Assembly (NCBI GenBank): GCA_024134725.1
Contig: CP099863.1
Coordinates: 925,501-989,500 of the forward strand
DNA length: 64,000 nt
From: Bacillus sp. 1780r2a1
GTDB lineage: Bacteria; Bacillota; Bacilli; Bacillales; Bacillaceae_H
Direction: 5' to 3'
The translations under genes were made by a program, and so were the position numbers. Shown here piece after piece: positions 17,761 to 25,481 of the stretch; the stretch's first letter is position 1; each line of letters begins with the position of its first letter. The notes below the pieces were generated by a model, which worked only from the letters and a program-made list of their open reading frames with translations, had not been told where the DNA came from and searched no databases.

Positions 17761-18564
17761 TTGAGAATATTCATTTTGCTTCTTAGCATTATATTATTAG
17801 TAGCTTTTTGCTGGTATATTTTCTCGTCCCAAACAAAGCGTGCAAGTTCGTCGGGAGAAATACCTGTTTTGTTTATACATGGATATTTAGGAAATCAAAA
17901 TAGCTTAGGTACGATGATAAAACGATTTGAAGAAAACAATTGGGGGCAAAAATCAGCTTATTGTATTGTGAGAAGTGATGGAACAGTACAGTGGAAACAA
18001 AAAGGGAAGTTAGCGGGGCAGCTGCCTATGGTACACATTGTGTTTAAAAAGGCAGATGCAAGCCTGGAACAGCAGACGAAATGGGTTGGACGTATTATCG
18101 ATGACTTAAAGAAAATGTACCATGTTTCCTCTGTTGATTTATTAGGCCATAGTATGGGTGGTGTAACTGCTACAGCAGTTAGCTTAGAAAGACCTAAAGA
18201 TGTTCATAAGTTGGTAACGCTTGGATCGCCGTTAAAGGGATTAGACTATGGTGAACTAATGGAAATGTATCCACATGCAAAGAGTCATCAGGCGTCTGAA
18301 GGAGCTCGCGATTTGGTCTTTCACTCTGCTGCATTAAGAGACATCCATGCTAAAAAAGAAGATTTCGCAAAACATATTGATGTGTTTTCCGGAGCTGGAG
18401 ATATTGGCGATGGGACTGATGGAGTTGTGACGATTGAAAGTGCCTATGGACTTGATTCGTTTACCGAGCATATTCACTTTCATACGTTTCATGAATCGCA
18501 CTCAAATTTACATGAGAGCAACGAAGTAGATGAAGCCGTTTATCAATTTTTAAAAAGAGATTAA
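17761..18564 (+). CDS. DUF915-type alpha/beta hydrolase, signal-anchored
   Basis: The protein has 267 residues: an N-terminal hydrophobic anchor (RIFILLLSIILLVAFCWYIF), a thiol-free linker and a lipase-like alpha/beta hydrolase domain. The domain has the oxyanion strand VLFIHGYLGN, nucleophile Ser in GHSMGG, a probable acid in SGAGDIGDGTDG and late histidines (FHESHSN). TTG 17761 is preferred because CGGAGG lies eight bases before it and translation then begins directly with the anchor. ATG 17731 has no good SD. Related extracytoplasmic hydrolases of Bacillus and Listeria have unknown substrates. Confidence 0.8.
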   Translation: MRIFILLLSIILLVAFCWYIFSSQTKRASSSGEIPVLFIHGYLGNQNSLGTMIKRFEENNWGQKSAYCIVRSDGTVQWKQKGKLAGQLPMVHIVFKKADASLEQQTKWVGRIIDDLKKMYHVSSVDLLGHSMGGVTATAVSLERPKDVHKLVTLGSPLKGLDYGELMEMYPHAKSHQASEGARDLVFHSAALRDIHAKKEDFAKHIDVFSGAGDIGDGTDGVVTIESAYGLDSFTEHIHFHTFHESHSNLHESNEVDEAVYQFLKRD

Positions 18565-18599
18565 AAGCATGTATATGATGACATATACATGCTTTTTTT
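18563..18599 (+). terminator. Terminator of the hydrolase gene
   Basis: The 15-bp arms AAAAGCATGTATATG and CATATACATGCTTTT are followed by a T-run. Confidence 0.9.
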
Positions 18600-18619
18600 G
18601 TTTATTAAAAAAAGTATAG

Positions 18620-18663
18620 TTGACATTGATAATCATTATCATATAAACTGATAATAATTATCA
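18620..18663 (+). promoter_or_regulatory. Promoter with two perfect Fur boxes
   Basis: TTGACA (18620-18625), a 16-bp spacer and TATAAA (18642-18647) form the promoter. TGATAAT-C-ATTATCA (18627-18641) and TGATAAT-A-ATTATCA (18649-18663) are both perfect 7-1-7 Fur boxes covering the spacer and the region after the -10. Iron-dependent repression is expected. Confidence 0.9.
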
Positions 18664-18753
18664 ATTACTAATTAGAAACAATAAGCTTTTTTAACATAAG
18701 GAAGTCTTAGAGAGACTGAATTGAAATTTATAAATAGAAAGGGAGAAAAATCA

Positions 18754-19152
18754 ATGGATAAACATTTAGTCGTAGTAAAGGCATTTAGTCATGAAGTAAG
18801 CTGCTGTTGTCCTGGAGAAAGTCATCAACACGTTATTACCTTTCACCAAGGAGACGTATGGACATTGACTGATGAACGGAAATATATTGATTCGTTAGGA
18901 TGGCATTCCTTAATGGATGTCAATCGAGAGTTTCAATGTTTCATAAGCACTGAAGAGCTTCAAGATTTATATCTGAACGGAGTCATTTGTTCAATCCTAG
19001 ATTTAGATCTTCAAATGAATCATTTAAACTTTAAGATTAACGAAGCTCTCGATACGCAAAACCGCGAACTATTTCATTCAATGGTTAGCAAACGGTTTAA
19101 ATTGCAAAAGATAAGAGATAAAGTGGATACAATTCATGCACAAATTGTTTAA
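18754..19152 (+). CDS. Iron-regulated cysteine-cluster protein of unknown function
   Basis: The 132-residue protein does not match a family I can name. It begins MDKHLVVVKAFSHEVSCCCPG with three adjacent cysteines near residues 17-19 and a nearby ESHQH, which may bind metal. The remainder is mixed alpha/beta with a Lys/Arg-rich C-terminal helix. ATG 18754 follows AAAGGGAG. It is the first gene after two Fur boxes and shares its operon with a flavodoxin. In B. subtilis, the Fur-regulated ykuNOP operon also places an uncharacterised protein (YkuO) with flavodoxins, so a comparable role in iron-limited electron transfer is likely but unproven. Confidence 0.7.
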   Translation: MDKHLVVVKAFSHEVSCCCPGESHQHVITFHQGDVWTLTDERKYIDSLGWHSLMDVNREFQCFISTEELQDLYLNGVICSILDLDLQMNHLNFKINEALDTQNRELFHSMVSKRFKLQKIRDKVDTIHAQIV

Positions 19153-19175
19153 ATGCGAGTAAGAGGAGTAAATAA

Positions 19176-19634
19176 ATGGCAAAAATTCTAATTGGATATG
19201 CAAGTATGTCTGGTAACACAGAAGAGATAGCTGATCTGTTAAAACATAAAATTCAGAGTGCAGGACATGAAGTACATATGGAAGAGCTTGAATTATTAGA
19301 TGTACAAGATTTACAAGCGTACGATGGTATTTTACTCGGAGCGTATACGTGGGGGAACGGAGATTTACCTTATGAAGCTGAAGATTTCTATGACGATTTA
19401 AATGAAATCAACTTAATTGGTAAAAAAGGAGCTACTTTTGGTTCTGGGGACCGCGTTTATCCAGAGTTCTGTGCGGCGGTAGACTTACTTGAAGAAAGGT
19501 TAAAAAAGTGCGGAGCGGATATTGTTTGCACCGGTTTAAAAGTTGAAATGGCTCCTGAGATGGAAGAAGATATTCGAGCCTGTGAAGCATTTGCTGTTAC
19601 TTTTTTAAATGAACTAAATATTAGCGCTTATTAA
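19176..19634 (+). CDS. Flavodoxin (YkuN/YkuP type)
   Basis: The 152-residue short-chain flavodoxin has phosphate loop SMSGNTEE, FMN-flanking aromatic in YTWGNGDLPYE and the second loop GSGDRVYPEFCAAVDLL. Flavodoxins replace ferredoxin as low-potential electron carriers when iron is scarce. The gene follows the cysteine-cluster gene by 23 bp, with SD AAGAGGAG, and lies in the unit controlled by two Fur boxes. A strong terminator follows. Confidence 0.93.
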   Translation: MAKILIGYASMSGNTEEIADLLKHKIQSAGHEVHMEELELLDVQDLQAYDGILLGAYTWGNGDLPYEAEDFYDDLNEINLIGKKGATFGSGDRVYPEFCAAVDLLEERLKKCGADIVCTGLKVEMAPEMEEDIRACEAFAVTFLNELNISAY

Positions 19635-19635
19635 C

Positions 19636-19670
19636 AAAAACCTTCTGTAATCGTACAGAAGGTTTTTGGT
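19636..19670 (+). terminator. Terminator of the flavodoxin operon
   Basis: The arms AAAAACCTTCTGTA and TACAGAAGGTTTTT are perfectly complementary and are followed by T-rich sequence. Confidence 0.9.
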
Positions 19671-19766
19671 TTAATTGAATGAATAAAATCGGAAAAACAC
19701 AGGTTTTAAAGAGATACAAAGTGGAATAGTAGTGGTAACAAATCGTATGATAAAGGAGATGGAACT

Positions 19767-20246
19767 GTGTTTGGATTAGATGATATTCCTAAATTTTTGT
19801 TTTCGTTTTTGCTCATTGTTCCTATTGTATCTATTATCCATCAGTCAGGTCATTCCTTTATGGCCTTACTATTCGGAGGACAGGTAAACTTTACAATTGG
19901 AAAAGGAAGAACTATCTTTAAATGGAAGAAAATTAAGTTGAAATCAATATATTTTTTAGACTCCGTCTGCATATATGAAAAGCTAAAATATGATAACCGT
20001 TTTTCTCATGCCTGTGTCTATGCGGGAGGATCATTGGCTAATTTAGCATCCATCTTTATTGTAAATAGTTTAATTGAATCTAGTTTTTTTACAGCAAATC
20101 TGTTCTTTTATCAGTTTGTTTATTTTTCAGTTTACTATACGGTATTTTCTTTATTACCCGTTAGATTTTCGGAGAACTCTTCAAGTGATGGTCAAGCTAT
20201 CTTTGATGTGCTTCGCCATGGAAAAGCATCATGTAATCCTGATTAA
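19767..20246 (+). CDS. M50-like membrane protein lacking the catalytic glutamate
   Basis: The 159-residue membrane protein has four hydrophobic segments and the layout of a minimal site-2-protease-like (M50) fold. The first helix carries HQSGH where active enzymes have HExxH, so the general-base glutamate is replaced by glutamine. A later SSSDGQAIFDVL resembles the second metal-ligand motif (LDGG type). GTG 19767 follows AAAGGAGATGG. It may be a non-catalytic regulator or chaperone. No partner gene is adjacent, and the function is unknown. Confidence 0.6.
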   Translation: MFGLDDIPKFLFSFLLIVPIVSIIHQSGHSFMALLFGGQVNFTIGKGRTIFKWKKIKLKSIYFLDSVCIYEKLKYDNRFSHACVYAGGSLANLASIFIVNSLIESSFFTANLFFYQFVYFSVYYTVFSLLPVRFSENSSSDGQAIFDVLRHGKASCNPD

Positions 20247-20318
20247 GGTAAACTTTTCACCTGAATATCCCTTAAACTTTCTTTATAATAAAGAATAAAG
20301 GGAAAAAGGAGTGAGGGT

Positions 20319-20906
20319 ATGCTGTACTTAATCCGTCATGGACAGACCGAATGGAATAAAAAGAAGCTTATTCAAGGGCAGCGCAATATAGGACTTGATG
20401 AGCAAGGCATGAAGCAAGCTCAGCAAGTTGCACGATTTTTAAAGAATGAAGGAATTGAAAAGTTATATTCAAGCGATTTAACGAGAGCTTACGATACGGC
20501 AGCAGCAATTGCGACTGCATCCGGTATTAATAACATTGAAACATGTGAAAGATTGAGAGAGCGCTCTTTTGGCCAGCTAGAAGGAAAGCCGGTTGCTTCA
20601 TTAAGAAATCTAGTTCCCAATTATGATACAAATTGGGGAAGCGAAGCTTTATACGATATGGAAGCACTAGAAGTCATTCAAGAGCGCCTTTTAAAACGTC
20701 TAACGGAAATTATGGAAGAATCCAAAGGAAGAAAGGTAGCCGTTGTGAGCCACGGAGCCATCATTAATACCTTTATCCACTACGTAACAAACGGAGAGCA
20801 CGGCACAGGAAAAACAGCTCTGCAAAATACGAGCATCACAACCTTTACCTACGAGGACAAAAAGTGGAAGCTCCAAATCTTAAACAACCACAGTCATCTT
20901 GTTTAA
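20319..20906 (+). CDS. Histidine phosphatase (phosphoglycerate mutase-like)
   Basis: The 195-residue protein starts with the phosphohistidine motif LIRHGQTEWN. It continues with RNIGLDEQG, YSSDLTRAYDTA, catalytic acid region RLRERSFGQLEG and the second histidine in VVSHGAIIN. This is the branch 1 histidine phosphatase family (PhoE/CobC-like), which removes phosphate from small phosphorylated metabolites. The exact substrate cannot be read from sequence. The SD AAGGAG precedes ATG. Confidence 0.88.
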   Translation: MLYLIRHGQTEWNKKKLIQGQRNIGLDEQGMKQAQQVARFLKNEGIEKLYSSDLTRAYDTAAAIATASGINNIETCERLRERSFGQLEGKPVASLRNLVPNYDTNWGSEALYDMEALEVIQERLLKRLTEIMEESKGRKVAVVSHGAIINTFIHYVTNGEHGTGKTALQNTSITTFTYEDKKWKLQILNNHSHLV

Positions 20907-20949
20907 TAAGATAAATTTTATCGTTATTTGTATGGATGCTATCAAAGGC

Positions 20950-21065
20950 TGGGACATAAGTAATTTAACTAATAAAAAACCAGAACGGTTGGGCGTTCAG
21001 GTTTTTTGTTGATTGTGAAAACAGTGTTGGAAACAGAGTAGCCGTAGCGCATTGGAACAAACTTG
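20950..21065 (+). repeat. Intergenic repeat family 2, copy 1, containing a terminator
   Basis: It opens with GGGACATAAGTA. A terminator stem at 20975-21007 follows (AACCAGAACG with CGTTCAGGTT, one mismatch, then TTTTTT), then TTGGAAACAG and CCGTAGCGCATTGGAAC. The same blocks in the same order occur at 40432-40645. It serves as the terminator of the phosphatase gene. Confidence 0.6.
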
Positions 21066-21149
21066 TAATTGGTTCATAAAGGTTTTATTTACTTTTTATG
21101 GTATTATGAGTGAGAGATTAGGTTTTAATTGTGAAAAGGAGAGAGAGTA

Positions 21150-21836
21150 ATGATAAAATCACTGATTTTTGATATGGATGGAACGTTGTTTCAAACGGAT
21201 AAAATTTTAGAGATATCACTGGATGATACCTTTAACCATTTACGTTCACTAAATGAATGGAATGCTGAGACGCCTATCGATAAATACCGTAACATTATGG
21301 GGGTACCTTTGCCGAAAGTATGGGAAGCTTTATTACCTAATCATTCGAATCAAATAAGAATGCAAGCAGACGCTTATTTCTTAAATAGATTAATTGAGAA
21401 TATCAAAAGAGGAAAAGGTGCTCTGTATCCTAACGTAAAAGAGATTTTTAATTATTTAACAGAGAATGATTGTTCCATTTACATAGCGAGTAATGGTTTA
21501 AAGGATTATTTAGAAGCTATTGTAAGTTATTATCGTTTGGATAATTGGATCACTGAAATATTTAGTATTGAACAAATAGAAACCTTAGACAAAAGCGATT
21601 TAGTTAAAGAGATTATAAAAAAATATGATATAAAACAAGCGGCAGTAGTAGGAGATCGCCTATCGGATATCAACGCTGCCAAAAATAATAGTTTGATTGC
21701 AGTAGGATGTAATTTCGATTTTGCACAAGAACATGAACTCGCTCAGGCTGATATCGTAATAAATGATTTAATTGAACTCAAAGCAATTGTACCTATGTGT
21801 AAAGGGTTAGTGGTCAGTGAAAATCACGCCAAATAA
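21150..21836 (+). CDS. HAD-family hydrolase
   Basis: The 228-residue HAD phosphatase has motif I FDMDGTLFQTD, a helical cap, motif II IASNG, motif III lysine near LDKSDLVKEII and motif IV VGDRLSDINAA. It is related to phosphoglycolate-phosphatase and pyrophosphatase-like enzymes, and the substrate is unknown. ATG follows AAAGGAGAGAG. The last codons (SENHAK) are written in sequence identical to the end of the intergenic repeat 160 bp downstream, so the 3' end may have been replaced by repeat DNA. Confidence 0.85.
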   Translation: MIKSLIFDMDGTLFQTDKILEISLDDTFNHLRSLNEWNAETPIDKYRNIMGVPLPKVWEALLPNHSNQIRMQADAYFLNRLIENIKRGKGALYPNVKEIFNYLTENDCSIYIASNGLKDYLEAIVSYYRLDNWITEIFSIEQIETLDKSDLVKEIIKKYDIKQAAVVGDRLSDINAAKNNSLIAVGCNFDFAQEHELAQADIVINDLIELKAIVPMCKGLVVSENHAK

Positions 21837-21860
21837 AGAGAGTTCTCAGAATAAAAGAGT

Positions 21861-22000
21861 AGCCTCATTAAAAGTTGTTCCTATAAAAAGCCCGTGATTG
21901 GAATGAAGGATGCGCCACTCCAGCAGGACTAGCGAGGGGGCTCAGCGCTCGCTCTGCGGAAAGGAAGCAATCCGAAGTGAAAATCACGCCAAATTAAGAG
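21861..22000 (+). repeat. Intergenic repeat family 1, copy 2
   Basis: It shares AGCCTCAT, AGCCCGTGATTGGAATGAA, GATGCGCCACTCCAG, AGCGAG and CTCGCTCTGCGG with the copy at 51438-51600, but lacks an internal block. Its tail AGTGAAAATCACGCCAAAT (21976-21994) repeats exactly at 21816-21834, inside the end of the HAD gene. Confidence 0.75.
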
Positions 22001-22345
22001 TGATTTTTAAATTATACTAAGAAAAGAAGCCATCCCTACTAACTAAATAAGAACTACTAATTACCATAAAGAATTTATATATATGCAATTGATTTTTATA
22101 AAAATACATAGTAGAATAAAACGGAAATATTATTCTATCAAAGTTTTACTAACAGATTAAAAAAGAAGAAAAGCATAAAAATAAAACGAATCTACTTTAT
22201 ATACAAATCCTATAGAGTCGTAGTTTAGGGTGCAATTAATATTCTTAAAACCCTCATTTACACCGGCATACACATCATTTATGATAAAGACATCAAATGT
22301 TTTTAGAATATTTTAAATACTTTGTTAGCAAACAGGAGGATTACT
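22001..22345 (+). other. AT-rich leader region before the aminotransferase, no gene seen
   Basis: This very AT-rich stretch has no ORF with an SD and no recognisable riboswitch. It presumably holds the promoter of the aminotransferase gene. Confidence 0.5.
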
Positions 22346-23665
22346 ATGTCAAACGATTGGAAACATCTATTTAACAGAATGCCTGAGCTTTTAGCGCCTA
22401 CTATGGCAAAAGATCATCCAAATCTACCCGTTGTAAAAGAAGAAGGATGCTACTATTACGGATTAGACGGCAAACAATACCTAGACTTTACATCTGGAAT
22501 TGCAACAACCAATGTTGGGCATCGTCATCCAAAAGTTGTGCAAGCTATTAAAGATGGAGCTGACCAGTTACTTCATGGACCTTCTGGCGTTATCATGTAT
22601 GAGTCTATCTTGAGATTAGCTGACGAATTAGGAAAAGTTACGCCTGGTAACTTGGACTGTTTCTTCTTTGGAAACAGCGGAACGGAAGCAATTGAAGGCG
22701 CGTTAAAGCTTGCTCGTCACGTAACAAAACGACCTTACGTCGTGTCATTCTTAGGCTGTTTTCATGGACGTTCAATGGGAGCATTAAGCGTCACAACTTC
22801 AAAAAGTAAATACCGTCAGTTTCAGCAGCCTTCTGGGTTAACATATCAAATTCCATATGCCAATCCAAAAGAATGTCCAGACGGTGTTAATGTAGATGCT
22901 TATTTTGAAGACAAGCTTGAAAAAGACTTTAATACTTTGTTTAAGCATCAAGTAACGCCAGAAGAAGTGGCTGCTGTTATTTTAGAGCCCGTTCTTGGTG
23001 AAGGTGGCTACATCATTCCACCAAAAAGCTGGATGAAAAAACTTCGTGAAATCTGCGATCGTCACGGCATTTTACTTATTTTTGATGAGGTACAAACGGG
23101 ATTTGGACGTACTGGCGAATGGTTTGCTGCGCAGACATTTGATGTCGTACCAGATATTATGGCAATTGCAAAAGGCATTGCTTCAGGCATTCCACTAAGT
23201 GCTACCGTTGCTTCACAAGAGCTTATGAAGAAGTGGCCTCTTGGGACGCACAGTACTACGTTTGGCGGTAATCCAATCGGATGTTCAGCTGCGCTCGCTA
23301 CGCTTGAAGTACTTCAAGAAGAAAATCTTCTCGAAAACGCAAAAGAAATGGGTGCTTATGCGCTCAAACAATTAGAGCTGTTAAAAGAAAAGCATTCGCT
23401 AATTGGAGACATTCGCGGAGTGGGACTTATGATTGGAATTGAGATTGTACATCCTGAAACAGGTGAACCGAATGGGGATGCACTATTTGAAATTCTAGAC
23501 TTAGCTCTTGAACAAGGCGTGCTCTTCTATTTCTGCGGCAATGCAAGCGAGGTAATTCGCATGGTTCCACCTTTATCCGTAACGAAAGAGCAGATTGACG
23601 AAGGTCTTGCTATGCTAGATCATGCCATTTATTTATATGAGCAAAAAGTTGCTATTAATGTATAA
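22346..23665 (+). CDS. Class III PLP-dependent aminotransferase (GabT-like)
   Basis: The enzyme has 439 residues in the acetylornithine/4-aminobutyrate aminotransferase family. Visible marks are [18 protein letters not shown], the cofactor loop [23 protein letters not shown], the pyridine-nitrogen Asp in [12 protein letters not shown], the Schiff-base Lys in AIAKGIASG and the phosphate contact [12 protein letters not shown]. It moves an amino group from an omega-amino acid or similar donor to a keto acid. ATG 22346 follows ACAGGAGGA. The exact donor is uncertain, with GABA a reasonable guess. It is transcribed alone and closed by a terminator. Confidence 0.85.
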   Translation: MSNDWKHLFNRMPELLAPTMAKDHPNLPVVKEEGCYYYGLDGKQYLDFTSGIATTNVGHRHPKVVQAIKDGADQLLHGPSGVIMYESILRLADELGKVTPGNLDCFFFGNSGTEAIEGALKLARHVTKRPYVVSFLGCFHGRSMGALSVTTSKSKYRQFQQPSGLTYQIPYANPKECPDGVNVDAYFEDKLEKDFNTLFKHQVTPEEVAAVILEPVLGEGGYIIPPKSWMKKLREICDRHGILLIFDEVQTGFGRTGEWFAAQTFDVVPDIMAIAKGIASGIPLSATVASQELMKKWPLGTHSTTFGGNPIGCSAALATLEVLQEENLLENAKEMGAYALKQLELLKEKHSLIGDIRGVGLMIGIEIVHPETGEPNGDALFEILDLALEQGVLFYFCGNASEVIRMVPPLSVTKEQIDEGLAMLDHAIYLYEQKVAINV

Positions 23666-23667
23666 AG

Positions 23668-23692
23668 AGAGTGCTTAAAGCACTCTTTTTTT
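23668..23692 (+). terminator. Terminator of the aminotransferase gene
   Basis: The stem AGAGTGCTT/AAGCACTCT is followed by a run of eight Ts. Confidence 0.85.
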
Positions 23693-23822
23693 TGGTCTAG
23701 TCATGATAGCGGTATCATATTGTTAGAAAGAAAAATCTTTTCAGAAAAGTCATTGACATTCCCTTGTTCAGCGTGTAACATAGGATTTAAGTTATCAACA
23801 AGATTCTACAATATTCGACAAA

Positions 23823-23922
23823 CTTCTTATCCAGAGAGGTGGAGGGACTGGCCCTGTGAAACCTCGGCAACGGACATTTGAACCGTGCCAACTCCAACAA
23901 GCGGTGCTTGATAGATAAGAAG
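23823..23922 (+). promoter_or_regulatory. SAM-I (S-box) riboswitch 1
   Basis: P1 is formed by CTTCTTATC (23823-23831) and GATAAGAAG (23914-23922). Between them are the conserved S-box blocks AGAGAGGTGGAGGGACTGG, CCCTGTGAAACCTCGGCAAC and GTGCCAACTCCAACAAG. S-adenosylmethionine binding stabilises P1 and favours the terminator that follows. Confidence 0.95.
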
Positions 23923-23950
23923 AGAGCTGGTTCTTACATTACGTGATCCC

Positions 23951-23997
23951 AACCTCTTCTTACAGTCATTAAGCCACTGTAAGTGGAGGTTTTATTA
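23951..23997 (+). terminator. Expression-platform terminator of SAM riboswitch 1
   Basis: The stem AACCTC-TT-CTTACAGT pairs with ACTGTAAG-T-GGAGGTT and precedes TTTATTATTTT. CTCTTCTTA (23954-23962) can instead pair with TAAGAAGAG (23916-23924), giving an antiterminator exclusive with P1. Confidence 0.85.
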
Positions 23998-24021
23998 TTT
24001 TACAAATACATACTGTACGTT

Positions 24022-24126
24022 TTCTTATCTAGAGAGGTAGAGGGACCTGGCCCCATGACACCTCAGCAACAGGCTGATTGCACTGTGCTAATTCCAGCAA
24101 GCTTTTAGAAGCTTGGATGATAAGAA
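24022..24126 (+). promoter_or_regulatory. SAM-I (S-box) riboswitch 2, in tandem
   Basis: P1 is TTCTTATC (24022-24029) with GATAAGAA (24119-24126). The core has AGAGAGGTAGAGGGACCTGG, CCCCATGACACCTCAGCAAC and TGTGCTAATTCCAGCAAG. It is a second complete aptamer, 100 bp after the first, and has its own terminator. Confidence 0.95.
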
Positions 24127-24141
24127 GCAGGTTCTTTAGTT

Positions 24142-24178
24142 AAGGAAGCTTCTTCTATGAAGCTTCCTTTTTATTTTT
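24142..24178 (+). terminator. Expression-platform terminator of SAM riboswitch 2
   Basis: The perfect 11-bp stem AAGGAAGCTTC/GAAGCTTCCTT is followed by a T-run. GCTTCTT (24148-24154) can pair with AAGAAGC (24122-24128) as the antiterminator. Confidence 0.9.
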
Positions 24179-24196
24179 AGTAAATGAGGTGTAGGA

Positions 24197-25399
24197 ATGA
24201 ATTCAAAGATAGAAAAGCTTAAAGAAAGCATTATTGAGTATATTAACCAGCAAGCTCAAACTTACATAGATACAAGTCATGCGATCCACGACCATCCTGA
24301 AATCGGAAATGAAGAGAAATTTGCATCTTTTCTTTTATGTAAGCTTCTAGAAGAAGCAGACTTTACTGTAGAGCGTGGGGTAGCAGGTCATGCTACATCC
24401 TTTTTAGCAAGAAAAGCATCTGCAAGGAAAGGGCCGAAAATTGGGTTTCTTGCTGAGTATGATGCGCTTCCAGGGCTTGGACATGCTTGTGGACATAATA
24501 TTATTGGAACAACTAGCGTAGGAGCAGCAATTGCACTTAGCCAAGTTCTTGACGAAGTAGGAGGAGAACTCGTTGTGTTAGGAACACCAGCTGAAGAAGG
24601 TGGACCAAATGGAAGCGCAAAGGGAAGCTTTGTAAAAGAGGGTCTTGTGCAAGACTTAGATGCTTGTATGATGGTTCATCCAGGGAAAGAAACGTGTATT
24701 ACAGGGACAACGCTAGCTGTGGATCCTATTGATTTTGAATTTTATGGACAAGCATCTCATGCAGCATCAGCTCCTGAAGAAGGTATTAACGCGTTAGATG
24801 CTGTTATTCAGTTATTCAATGGAATAAATGCACTTCGTCAACATGTAAAGAGTAATGTGAAAATTCATGGTATTATCACAGATGGAGGAACAGCTCCCAA
24901 TATTGTTCCCGACTATGCAAAAGCTCGCTTTTATATTCGCGCACAAACGCGTAAAGAGTGTGATCAAGTCACAGAAAGAGTACAGCAAATCGCAAAGGGA
25001 GCTGCTATGGCAACAGGAGCCAAGCTCAACGCATTTTTTATCCAAAACAAAGTAGATCATATGCAGCTAAACCGCGCTTTTGATCAAGTATTTAAAGAAG
25101 TCTTTACGGAATTAGGAGAAAACGTAGGTACGGCTCATAAGCCTGGAATTGGTTCATCTGATGCAGGAAACATTAGTCAAGTGGTGCCAACGATTCACCC
25201 TTATATTAAAATTGGTCCCGAAACGCTTTCATGGCATACAGATGAATTTCGTGAAGCGGCTAAATCTCCAGAAGGCGATAAAGGATTGATTCAGGGAACA
25301 AAGGGCCTTGCTATCATCGGTTTGCGCTTATTAACGGAAGGGGATACGCTTTTTACTATAAAAGGCGAATTTAATAAGAGACATAAAAACCTAGGTTAG
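24197..25399 (+). CDS. M20-family amidohydrolase under tandem SAM riboswitches
   Basis: The 400-residue enzyme is of the M20 aminoacylase/AbgB-like type. Metal ligands are visible in FLAEYDALPGLGHACGHN, GTPAEEGGP and MMVHPG. The dimerisation domain follows (YGQASHAASAPEEGINALDA), with late ligands around HTDEF. Family members cleave amide bonds of N-acyl amino acids, dipeptides or p-aminobenzoyl-glutamate. Two SAM-I riboswitches with terminators precede it, so transcription should rise when S-adenosylmethionine is low. That points to recovery of methionine or cysteine from an N-acylated or conjugated form, which is inference. It has no second gene in its unit. Confidence 0.85.
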   Translation: MNSKIEKLKESIIEYINQQAQTYIDTSHAIHDHPEIGNEEKFASFLLCKLLEEADFTVERGVAGHATSFLARKASARKGPKIGFLAEYDALPGLGHACGHNIIGTTSVGAAIALSQVLDEVGGELVVLGTPAEEGGPNGSAKGSFVKEGLVQDLDACMMVHPGKETCITGTTLAVDPIDFEFYGQASHAASAPEEGINALDAVIQLFNGINALRQHVKSNVKIHGIITDGGTAPNIVPDYAKARFYIRAQTRKECDQVTERVQQIAKGAAMATGAKLNAFFIQNKVDHMQLNRAFDQVFKEVFTELGENVGTAHKPGIGSSDAGNISQVVPTIHPYIKIGPETLSWHTDEFREAAKSPEGDKGLIQGTKGLAIIGLRLLTEGDTLFTIKGEFNKRHKNLG

Positions 25400-25432
25400 A
25401 AAACGCCTCTTCTTTCATTCACATAAAAGCTT

Positions 25433-25470
25433 CCTTTCACTCGTATGATAAAGAGAAAGTGAGTGAAAGG
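25433..25470 (+). repeat. Inverted repeat overlapping the tgl ribosome-binding site
   Basis: CCTTTCACTC and GAGTGAAAGG are perfect 10-bp arms around an 18-nt loop. The 3' arm covers the start of AAAGGGGG, the SD of tgl. A sigma-K-like -10 (CGTATGATA, one mismatch to CATANNNTA) lies at the start of the loop. Confidence 0.6.
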
Positions 25471-25481
25471 GGGACGCACTT

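Noticed and set aside
18754-19634. Exact assignment as the ykuN-ykuO-ykuP operon
   Set aside because: Only one flavodoxin is present and the first protein could not be matched to YkuO by eye.
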